This document shows positions 36,248 to 44,500 of a stretch of DNA of 64,000 bases, one piece after another. The position numbers were made by a program, and so were the translations under genes. Within the stretch, counting starts at the first letter, position 1. The number at the start of each line of letters is the position of its first letter. The stretch comes from Niabella drilacis (GTDB taxonomy: Bacteria; Bacteroidota; Bacteroidia; Chitinophagales; Chitinophagaceae). The DNA lies in the NCBI RefSeq assembly GCF_900101395.1, contig NZ_FMZO01000006.1:124001-188000 (forward strand). Direction: 5' to 3'. The notes below the pieces were generated by a model that saw only the letters and a program-made list of their open reading frames with translations, did not search any database and was not told where the DNA came from.

Positions 36248-39200
36248 TTAAAAAGTAGCGTTAATTCCAAAAATCACTTGCCGGGGCCGGGGGTATAAAC
36301 CGGGATCCGCACCGGTATACACTTCGGGCATCAGCCCGTTATAGTGGGTGAGGTAGCCCAGGTTAAATACCGAGCCAAACAGCTCCAGGTTCTGCAAAAA
36401 GGCCCTGGCCAATATGCGTGGCGGAAAGCGATAGCTGAGGGTTACTTCGCGGAACGCCAGGAAATCACCTTTGGAATAATACAGCGAATTATTAGATCCA
36501 TCGGCACCACCGATGCCATTATCCCAGCGGAGATGGTTTCTGAAATTATAATCATAATCACTCTGCACGGTATATTTGGGGATGGTGGCTTTATCACCCG
36601 GCTGCTTCCAGATATCGGGGCCCATTACATCCGGCAGCGCGGAATTATTGTTGCGCGCACTTCCCATCACATCGGCCTTAAATTTATTGTCGATCACATG
36701 ACCGGTAGCCCAGTCTCCTACAAGGCGCAGTGAAAGGCTTTTGTAAGTGACCGTATTTACGAAGCCACCCATTTTATCCGGGCGTATATACCCCATAAAG
36801 ATCATATCATTGTTGTCGATAATACCGTTCCCGTCCAGGTCGTCCCAGATAGCATCCCCACCCAGTTTCACCCTGCCGCTGGCATTCAGATCGCGGGGAG
36901 CATTGGCCGCATCCTCATCGCTGGCATAGGCGCCCAGCAGGTGATAGGCCCAGCGTTGACCAAAACGCTCGCCTTCTGCAAAGCCGCCTACTTTCCTGTA
37001 AGTGCCTGAAGCCACATCGTACACATAGTTTCCGCCAATCCTGTTTTTGTCTTCTCCATTTGCGGGCTGTTTTACGACTATTCCTTTATTATAGGAGAAG
37101 GTAGCATTCACTTTCCAGGAGAAGTCTTTGGTTTGAACAGGAAGTGCTTCCAGCTCAATTTCAAATCCCCTGTTGCGGATGGAACCGTAATTGCTTTTAA
37201 TAGAAGAGAAGCCGGTAGTAGCATCCAGCGGTTTATCAAAAAGCCGGTTAGACGTTAATTTATTATAGTAATCCAGGATCAGCGTTACCCGGTTGTTAAG
37301 AAAACCAATATCGGCTCCAGCATCAAATGACGCCGTTTTTTCCCAAACCAGTATCTCATTTTTAAGAACCGTATTAACGATGCCCGCCTGGCCATCATAA
37401 TTATAGCCCGTTGCATACTGCCCATAAGCATCATAGGCGCCAATATTGTTATTACCCACCATACCAAAGCTGGAACGCAGTTTCAGCGAGCTGACCGTTT
37501 TCAGCACAGGCTCCCAAAATGCCTCCTTATGTATATTCCATCCTGCGGAAAGTCCCGGAAAAAAAGCCTGTCTTCTTTTCTCTGCAAAACGCGAGGAACC
37601 GTCCATTCTTAAGCTGGCCGATAACATATACCGCGATTTATAATCATAGTCTGCCCGGCCAAAATAGCTCATCATGACCTCAGAAGATTTGGAAGACGAG
37701 GTCCGTTGCGTTTCCGGTACGGTAGCATTCAGGGTGGCCACATAATCCGTAGGAGCGCCCCGGCCGCTGGCGCTTAAGCGAAAAGCGTAGCTGTTAATAT
37801 AACTGGTACCCAAGACCGTATTAAGATGATGTCCCCCGCTGATTTTTTTGTCGTAAGATAATAGCCCATCAATTTGTGTTTGCCGGTCCAGATTATGATT
37901 GGCCGAAGCATTCCTGTTTTTATACACGCTGCTGAATGCTTCATACCGGTTTTCCACGCCCTCTGTTGTAAAATAATAGAAGGTAGGTGTAAATTTCAGT
38001 CCCGGCAAAATATCCCAGTTGGCACCTACTTTGGATGTATACCGATATACTTTTACATCCGTATATTTTTCTTTATAATACACTTCGTAAAGCCGTGGTA
38101 AAAAGGAGGAGATCCCTTCGCCCGGAGCAGGAGTTCCATCTTCGAAACGCAGGCGGTAGGTAGGCGGCGTTTTAATGGACCGGTTCACCACATTGGTATA
38201 ATTATTCGGTGCATTGGCATTCCGCAACTGGAAGCTAAAACTGGTATTCATGCTCCATTTATTGCTCAGCTTCATGGTTCCGTTAAACAAGCCGTTATAG
38301 CCCTTGTAGTAAGTGCCATATACGATACCGTCCTGGTTATTATGCCCCAGGCCCAGGTAATAGGTATACTTATCGGAGCCGCCGCTTACATTGGCATCCA
38401 CATCAATCCGGTTGGCGTTCTGATAGGTTACATCCTCAAAATTCGTATTCTTAAAGATCAGCTTTTTTCCCGTAGCAGGATCCTCCATGGTTTCCCAGCC
38501 CTCCCTGTTGATCAGGCCGGCTACATAGTCTTCGCCATAATCCCTGATATAAACATCAAGAAACTCAAGCGTGTTCTTTGAGTTACGCGGATTACCGGTT
38601 GACATTCCATAAGTGCCCCCACTTAAATACAATTGCGGATTGGAAGTGTTATAGGCCGCTATATTTTTGCGGGTTACATAGATATAATCCCGGGCGTTTA
38701 AGAAATTATATTTCTTGCCCTGCCGGTCCTGCCCGGTGGAAAATTTTAAATTGATCTTCGGTTTGCCGGCAGTCCCCCTTTTTGTTGTAACCATCACAAC
38801 ACCATTTGCGGCACGTGCTCCGTAGAGGGCGGTAGACGCGGCATCCTTCAGCAGTTCCATCGATTCGATGTCATCCGGGTTCAGATCGCTGATGTTACGC
38901 ATTTGCCCGACAATACCATCCACAATGAGTAAGGGTGCATCACTTTCCGGGGAAGTGGAGCTTCCTCCCCTGATAAATATCTGCGGGTTGGCGCCGGGCT
39001 GGCCGTCAGACAACTGGATAGACACACCCGCAACCTTTCCCTGCAGCTGTGCCAGTGGATTTACACCCGGTGCATTCCTGAATTCCTGACTGCCTACCTT
39101 TGATACCGAAGTGGTCAACGTAGTACGGGCCTGCCGGCCATAAGCAATGACCACTACTTCATTCAACGGATCCGACCGCGACTCAAGCGTTACCGTAATA

Positions 39201-39475
39201 TGCAATTCCCTGCCCGGTATTATTTCCCGCTCTTTATAACCGATGGCACTTACCACCAATACGGCGGAGTGTTGCGGCATTTGAATACTAAATACTCCGG
39301 TGGTGTCCGTTGTGGTGCCCAGGGTGGTTCCTTTTACCAATACGCTGGCACCGGGTACGGGTTGCAGGTCTGCGTTCACCACGGTACCGGTCACCACCCG
39401 GGATGTTTGGGCATTCAGCACGGCTGATCCCCAGAAACAAAAACTAAAAAAACAGAATAATGCAATCGACTTCAT
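36248..39475 (-). CDS. susC: SusC/RagA TonB-dependent transporter of the sialic acid locus
   Basis: 1075 residues. A signal peptide ending VLNAQ is followed by a carboxypeptidase-regulatory-like domain (VTGTVVNADLQPVPGASVLVKGTTLG), LNEVVVIAYG, a plug with LNPDDIESMELLKDAASTALYGARAANGVVMVTTKRG, and a barrel ending in an aromatic residue (VIFGINATF). It imports sialylated glycans or free sialic acid. Its ATG is about 370 bp from the consensus promoter at 39884-39913, with a short sialidase-like frame in between, so its mRNA has an unusually long leader or an extra upstream gene. Confidence 0.97.
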   Translation of the reverse strand: MKSIALFCFFSFCFWGSAVLNAQTSRVVTGTVVNADLQPVPGASVLVKGTTLGTTTDTTGVFSIQMPQHSAVLVVSAIGYKEREIIPGRELHITVTLESRSDPLNEVVVIAYGRQARTTLTTSVSKVGSQEFRNAPGVNPLAQLQGKVAGVSIQLSDGQPGANPQIFIRGGSSTSPESDAPLLIVDGIVGQMRNISDLNPDDIESMELLKDAASTALYGARAANGVVMVTTKRGTAGKPKINLKFSTGQDRQGKKYNFLNARDYIYVTRKNIAAYNTSNPQLYLSGGTYGMSTGNPRNSKNTLEFLDVYIRDYGEDYVAGLINREGWETMEDPATGKKLIFKNTNFEDVTYQNANRIDVDANVSGGSDKYTYYLGLGHNNQDGIVYGTYYKGYNGLFNGTMKLSNKWSMNTSFSFQLRNANAPNNYTNVVNRSIKTPPTYRLRFEDGTPAPGEGISSFLPRLYEVYYKEKYTDVKVYRYTSKVGANWDILPGLKFTPTFYYFTTEGVENRYEAFSSVYKNRNASANHNLDRQTQIDGLLSYDKKISGGHHLNTVLGTSYINSYAFRLSASGRGAPTDYVATLNATVPETQRTSSSKSSEVMMSYFGRADYDYKSRYMLSASLRMDGSSRFAEKRRQAFFPGLSAGWNIHKEAFWEPVLKTVSSLKLRSSFGMVGNNNIGAYDAYGQYATGYNYDGQAGIVNTVLKNEILVWEKTASFDAGADIGFLNNRVTLILDYYNKLTSNRLFDKPLDATTGFSSIKSNYGSIRNRGFEIELEALPVQTKDFSWKVNATFSYNKGIVVKQPANGEDKNRIGGNYVYDVASGTYRKVGGFAEGERFGQRWAYHLLGAYASDEDAANAPRDLNASGRVKLGGDAIWDDLDGNGIIDNNDMIFMGYIRPDKMGGFVNTVTYKSLSLRLVGDWATGHVIDNKFKADVMGSARNNNSALPDVMGPDIWKQPGDKATIPKYTVQSDYDYNFRNHLRWDNGIGGADGSNNSLYYSKGDFLAFREVTLSYRFPPRILARAFLQNLELFGSVFNLGYLTHYNGLMPEVYTGADPGLYPRPRQVIFGINATF

Positions 39476-39504
39476 AGCGATAGTTTGTATGATCTTAAAC
39501 TTTT

Positions 39505-39849
39505 TTATTCGGGATTATTTTCCAAAATCCGGGAAAGGCTGAACTTATGCAGCGCTATCGATTTATTGCTGGTACTTACATGCAGATTTTCATTGAACTC
39601 CGTCCATGCCGCCACGCCATCATCAGCGGTCCTGGTCATGGATGAATAATCGCCCCTTCCGGCCTTGACAACTGAAACTGTTCGGGAGCTATGCCCCCCT
39701 CCTTCATGTCCTCCGTCAAAAAGTACAACCGGCAACGACCGGTACGGCGCAGCCGCTGCCAGTTCCTTCGCTGTCTTTATGCAGCCTCCCCAAAAAAAAG
39801 GCGGCGCAACGGGCAAGATCCGCCGTTTAGTGAACATTGTTGTTTTCAT
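39505..39849 (-). pseudogene. Possible sialidase/BNR C-terminal remnant at the head of the operon
   Basis: A 114-codon frame whose ATG lies just behind the susC-side promoter and operator. The second half, GRGDYSSMTRTADDGVAAWTEFNENL followed by IALHKFSLSRIL, resembles the last propeller blade of GH33/BNR proteins (Y-S-x-M, then an aromatic-Leu strand). The first half (KRRILPVAPPFFWGG, GGHEGGGHSS) is not recognised. No signal peptide and no Asp box are present. I read it as the leftover of a larger sialidase-like gene shortened by deletion; a genuine small protein or chance frame remains possible. Confidence 0.35.
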
Positions 39850-39867
39850 GTGTCAATCGTTTTAGTA

Positions 39868-39884
39868 GTTATGTTCTACATAAC
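39868..39884. promoter_or_regulatory. GntR-type operator at the sialic acid susC promoter
   Basis: GTTATGTTCTACATAAC is a perfect palindrome with 7-bp arms around TCT. It contains GT-N3-AC, the core recognised by FadR-subfamily GntR regulators. It abuts the -7 box of the promoter and covers the expected transcription start. A related palindrome with the same TGT-x-CTACA core lies at the gntR promoter (40663-40673). Confidence 0.65.
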
Positions 39885-39913
39885 AAATATACAACATAAT
39901 CCCGGATCAGCAA
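39884..39913 (-). promoter_or_regulatory. Promoter of the sialic acid operon
   Basis: On the minus strand TTG (39913-39911), a 19-bp spacer and TATATTTG (39891-39884) match the Bacteroidota consensus exactly. Start of transcription should fall inside the palindrome at 39868-39884, as expected for a repressor-controlled promoter. Confidence 0.7.
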
Positions 39914-39967
39914 AAATTTAAATCCTAAAAGGAACAGGGGAGTCGTGTTTCCGGCGCAGTAATGCGG

Positions 39968-40648
39968 TTAGCGATGCGCTTTGAGCCGGTCGTAATGGGG
40001 CTGCAGGTGTGCCAGCATTCCTTTCTTAAAGGCCTCTTTATCGCCCTTACGCAACAGTTTTACCAGGTCTTTATGTGAAACTTTTCCGGATACCTGCTTT
40101 TCCTTTTCCAGCTTTACCACGTATCCGAAGATCGGGAGCAGCAATTTCTGAAAATTCTTCAGGGTTTCATTCCCCGTCATTTCATATAATTTTCCATGAA
40201 ACGCGATCTCGTTGCTGATGCGGAAAAAATCGCCCCGGGTTTCATTGGCAGCAATGGCCTCCAGCTCATCAATATCGGCTTCTGTTTTACGGATAAACAG
40301 CAGGTCGGCAATACCCACTTCCAATGCCAGCCGCAGTTCAAAAAGATCCTGCAAGGTAGCGGTGTCCATAATAGTGGGGTTCAGCACTTTTTCAAAAGTG
40401 CCTACGATGTCCGGGTTCGAAATGATCATTCCCACTTTTTTCTTTGACTCGATAATTCCCAGCATCTTAAAACGGCTCAATGCTTCCCGCACCACATTAC
40501 GGCTCACGCCCAATGCTGCAGCCAGCTCCAGTTCGGTAGGAATCGCATCCCCGGGTTTAAAGGATTTCTTTGCAAAATAATCACGCAGGCTCAATTCTAC
40601 CTGCTCCGCCATCGATTTGGCCCCGATCGGCTTAATGCCTTCTACCAT
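39968..40648 (-). CDS. FadR-subfamily GntR transcription regulator
   Basis: The ATG at 40648 (MVEGIKPIGAKSMAEQ) is preferred; the frame from 40681 would begin upstream of the likely transcription start. The winged helix lies at about 10-75: VELSLRDYFAKKSFKPGDAIPTELELAAALGVSRNVVREALSRFKMLGIIESKKKVGMII. An FCD-type all-helical ligand domain follows (LFELRLALEVGIADLLFIR, FHGKLYEMTGNETL, HKDLVKLLRKGDKEAFKKGMLAHL). This subfamily often binds carboxylated metabolites. It is the first gene upstream of the sialic acid operon in the same direction, and both promoters carry the same palindrome core, so it probably represses both and responds to sialic acid or a breakdown product. Confidence 0.92.
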   Translation of the reverse strand: MVEGIKPIGAKSMAEQVELSLRDYFAKKSFKPGDAIPTELELAAALGVSRNVVREALSRFKMLGIIESKKKVGMIISNPDIVGTFEKVLNPTIMDTATLQDLFELRLALEVGIADLLFIRKTEADIDELEAIAANETRGDFFRISNEIAFHGKLYEMTGNETLKNFQKLLLPIFGYVVKLEKEKQVSGKVSHKDLVKLLRKGDKEAFKKGMLAHLQPHYDRLKAHR

Positions 40649-40662
40649 AGAATAAATGTATT

Positions 40663-40686
40663 TTGTACTACAATTGAACAAAATTA
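40663..40686 (-). promoter_or_regulatory. gntR promoter -7 box and overlapping operator
   Basis: On the minus strand TAATTTTG at 40686-40679 fits the -7 consensus TAnnTTTG; no good TTG was seen at -33. Immediately downstream TTGTACTACAA (40663-40673) is a perfect palindrome with GT-N3-AC, placed on the expected start of transcription 15 bp before the ATG. This suggests autorepression. Confidence 0.6.
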
Positions 40687-40741
40687 CACATTTACCTAAA
40701 ACCAGGTCATTTTTTTTATATCCGTAAAGATCCCCCCCGGG

Positions 40742-41230
40742 TTAAAGAATGATGGCCGAGCGGCGCAGCCGCACACAATCGGTATATCCTTCAAAATAAG
40801 CGGGGATGCTGTCCTCCGGGCCATTCTTCAAACGATTGTTTACCTGGTTGTAGGCGAGGATACCGGTTTCAAAATCAGGCTGACCGGTAACAAGAATAGG
40901 TTGGTTCAGCTTCTGGTACCAGTAATAAGAACCGCCCACATTTCTGCGGGCCACCTCAAAAAGATAGGCGCCTGTACCGGCTACTATTTTCTGCTGTTGT
41001 ACGGGTGTCATCTCACCGTAAAAGCCACTGGCATCCCGGAGCAGGGTTTCCAGCACTTCAAGGCTGCTAACTGAATAATCCAGTCCGGGATAGCGGGGTG
41101 CATATTTCTGAAGAAAGGCTGCCGCCAGCATTTCCAGCTCCTTGTCCAGGCCCGCAGGCTCCTGTTTATGAGGTTCTTTTTTTGCAGGATCTTTTTTATC
41201 TGTGCCATTAAAAAAATCAAAAAAACGCAT
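40742..41230 (-). CDS. Uncharacterised 162-aa protein
   Basis: I do not recognise the family. An N-terminal MRFFDFFNG and a lysine/proline-rich charged stretch (residues about 10-28) precede a helical part (DKELEMLAAAFLQKYAPRYPGLDYSVSSLEVLETLLRDASGFYGEMTPVQQQKIVAGTGAYLFEVARRN). A beta-rich part with GGSYYWYQKLNQPILVTGQPDFETGILAYNQVNNRLKNG follows. No signal peptide or membrane segment is visible, so it is probably cytoplasmic. The alternating pattern and codon use look like a real gene. It is transcribed away from gltB and is separated from gntR by 93 bp. Confidence 0.75.
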   Translation of the reverse strand: MRFFDFFNGTDKKDPAKKEPHKQEPAGLDKELEMLAAAFLQKYAPRYPGLDYSVSSLEVLETLLRDASGFYGEMTPVQQQKIVAGTGAYLFEVARRNVGGSYYWYQKLNQPILVTGQPDFETGILAYNQVNNRLKNGPEDSIPAYFEGYTDCVRLRRSAIIL

Positions 41231-41555
41231 AGGTCAAAGTTTATATCCGGGCTGAATAAAGTGTGGAAATAAAAGTAGCTAATTAATTTTAGAAAACCGC
41301 TTTTCCAGGACCCCGTTTTGTGAAATCGGATGATGCCGGGAAGGGCAGAAAAGGGGCCGGATCACTTTTAAAGAAGATTACCTTTACATGAAAAATATCA
41401 ACAAAAACAAGCATATTGTTAGATTTTTTCAATTTTTTTATCGATTCGTGTGGCTATTGTCTAAATAAGCAGATTTTTTATTAATTTACACAACTCGATT
41501 GCCCACTCTGTATTGAAAAGCCAAACTTATTTATTAAAAATCGTTATTTAAAAAA
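41231..41555. other. Intergenic region upstream of gltB
   Basis: 325 bp between divergent genes, becoming strongly AT-rich towards gltB. TACCTTTA near 41391 is one base from the -7 consensus, but no matching TTG was seen. I found no convincing operator, hairpin or small gene here. Confidence 0.4.
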
Positions 41556-44500
41556 ATGACAGAAAAAAAAGGATTATACGACCCTTCGTTTGAACGTGAT
41601 GCGTGTGGGATCGGTTTTGTTGCCAATATCAAAGGCAATAAAAACCACCAGACCATTTCAGATGCCCTTACGGTTTTGGAAAACATGGATCACAGGGGTG
41701 CCTGTGGCTTTGAGCCCAACACGGGTGACGGTGCCGGCATTATGATTCAGATTCCGCATGAGCTTTTTTATGACGAATGTCTGCAGATGGGTATTTCCCT
41801 CCCGGCGGTTGAAGAATATGCGGTGGGCATGATCTTCTTCCCGAAGGAAGTAAAGGCCCGGGAGGAATGCCGCGACACTTTTACCCGCGCCGCAGAAAAA
41901 ATGCAGATGAAGGTGATCCGCTGGCGCAATGTGCCGGTAAACCCGGAAGGTATCGGGTCTTCGGCCCTTTCAGTAGAGCCGGATATTGAGCAGGTTTTTC
42001 TTAAAAGACCCGACAACATCAAAACGGCCGAAGAGTTTGAACGCAAACTTTTTGTATTGCGCAAGTATGCTACGCACCTTACCACCAACGCTGTTAAAAA
42101 AGACCCGATCGGCTTTTATATCAGTTCGCTGTCATGCAGAACCGTTATATATAAAGGCCAGTTCACCAGCTTCCAGGTACGTACTTATTATAATGACCTT
42201 ACCGACAAGCGGACGGTAAGTGCTTTTGGACTGGTACACTCCCGTTTTGCTACCAATACCTTCCCTTCCTGGCGCCTGGCCCAGCCCTTTCGCTTTATTG
42301 CGCACAACGGGGAGATCAATACCCTGCAGGGAAATCTTAACTGGCTGCGCTCCAGCGAAAACAGTTTTGAATCGCCCCTGTTTACCCGGGAAGAGATGGA
42401 CATGCTCGTGCCCATTGTAAGCAACGACCAGAGTGACTCCGCCTGCCTGGACAATATGATCGAGCTGCTGGCGCTGACCGGCCGCTCGCTGCCCCATGTA
42501 ATGATGATGCTGATCCCGGAAGCCTGGGACGGCAATGAAGATATGGACCCTATCAAGAAGGCCTTTTATGAATTCCACGCCTGCCTGATGGAGCCCTGGG
42601 ACGGACCCGCTTCCATTTCTTTTACGGATGGAAAGATCATCGGCGCTACGCTGGACCGGAACGGGCTGCGTCCTTCCCGCTACTGTGTTACCAGCGACGG
42701 ACGCGTGATCATGGCTTCTGAAACGGGGGCATTACCCGTAGACCAGAGCCTGGTGATTGAAAAAGGCCGCCTGCAGCCGGGCAAAATGTTTGTGGTGGAT
42801 ATGGAACAGGGCCGCATCATCAGCGATGAGGAACTGAAAAAAGAGATCTGCTCACAAAAGCCTTACGGTGACTGGCTGAACAAACATAAGATCCGCCTGA
42901 ATGAACTGCCCGAACCAAGGGTGATGTTCACCAACCTGAGCGAAGACCAGATCTTCCGTTACCAGAAATCTTTTGGTTATACTTCGGAAGACGTTGAAAA
43001 TATCATTACCCCCATGGCCATTACCGGTAAAGAGCCGATCGGCGCCATGGGTGTAGACACACCGCTGGCGGTATTGAGCGATCAGCCGCAGCATTTAAGC
43101 TCTTACTTTAAGCAATTATTTGCACAGGTAACCAATCCGCCTATCGATCCCATCCGGGAACGGATGGTCATGTCCCTGGCCACTTTTGTGGGAGATAATG
43201 GAAGCCTTTTGATCGAAGACGAAATGGACTGTCATGTAGTAGCCTTAAAGCAGCCCGTACTTACCAATTTTGAGCTGGAAACCCTGCGCAGCATTGATAC
43301 CGGCACTTTCCAGGCCAAAACGCTTCAGTGCTATTTCCGGGCCGACGGAAAGCCCGGTTCCCTGGGAAAAGGACTGGACCGTATCTGCGCGTATGCAGAA
43401 GATGCGGTGAACGATGGTTTTGAGGTACTGGTACTCCAGGATCGTGCCATCGACAGCCAGCATGCCCCCATCCCTTCCCTGCTGGCCATATCCGCGGTGC
43501 ATCATCACCTGATCCGGAAAGGATTGCGCGGAAAAGTGGGCATTGTTGTAGAAGCCGGCGATGTTTGGGAAGTGCATCATTTCGCCTGCCTGCTGGGATT
43601 TGGTGCTACCGCTATTAACCCCTACCTGGCTTTTTCTACCATCCACAATCTGAAAGAGACCGGGAAGATCAAAACAGCACTTTCTACAGAAGAGCTTTAT
43701 AAAAACTATATAAAAGCCATAAGTGACGGGTTGCTGAAAGTGTTCTCTAAAATGGGGATCTCTACCCTGCAATCTTACCAGGGCGCGCAGATCTTTGAGA
43801 TCATCGGTTTAAACCAGGCCGTGGTACGGAAATACTTTACCGGAACCACCTCCCGCATCGAGGGAATGGGACTGGACGAAATAGCAAGGGAAGCGCTGAC
43901 CAAACATCATTTTGGTTTCAGCCAGAAACCCAGCCCGGTGGATCAGTTGCCAACCGGAGGCTTCTATCAATGGAAACGCAAAGGAGAAGCGCACCTCTTC
44001 AACCCGCAAACCATCCACCTGTTGCAGTATTCAACAAAAATGAATGACTACAACATCTTTAAAAAATATACAAAGCTCGTAAACGATCAGACCACAAAGG
44101 CGATCACCTTAAGAGGTTTACTGGATTTTAAACGGACCCGGAAGCCCATTTCCATTGACGAGGTGGAGCCGGCCGAAAATATTTACAAACGCTTTGCCAC
44201 CGGTGCCATGAGTTTTGGCTCTATCAGCTGGGAAGCACATACCACGCTGGCCGTTGCCATGAACCGCCTGGGCGGCAAAAGCAATACCGGTGAGGGTGGT
44301 GAAGATGAAGCACGCTATACCCGCCTGGAAAACGGCGACAGCATGCGCAGCGCCATCAAACAGGTGGCCAGTGCCCGCTTTGGCGTAACCAGTCTTTACC
44401 TCACAGAGGCCGACGAATTACAGATCAAAATGGCGCAGGGCGCCAAGCCCGGCGAAGGCGGGCAGCTGCCCGGTGACAAAGTGGATGACTGGATCGGTAA

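Noticed and set aside
42132-42578. Minus-strand frames inside gltB (several, up to 175 codons)
   Set aside because: All lie within one of the best conserved genes of the window and are typical shadows of a GC-rich coding strand.
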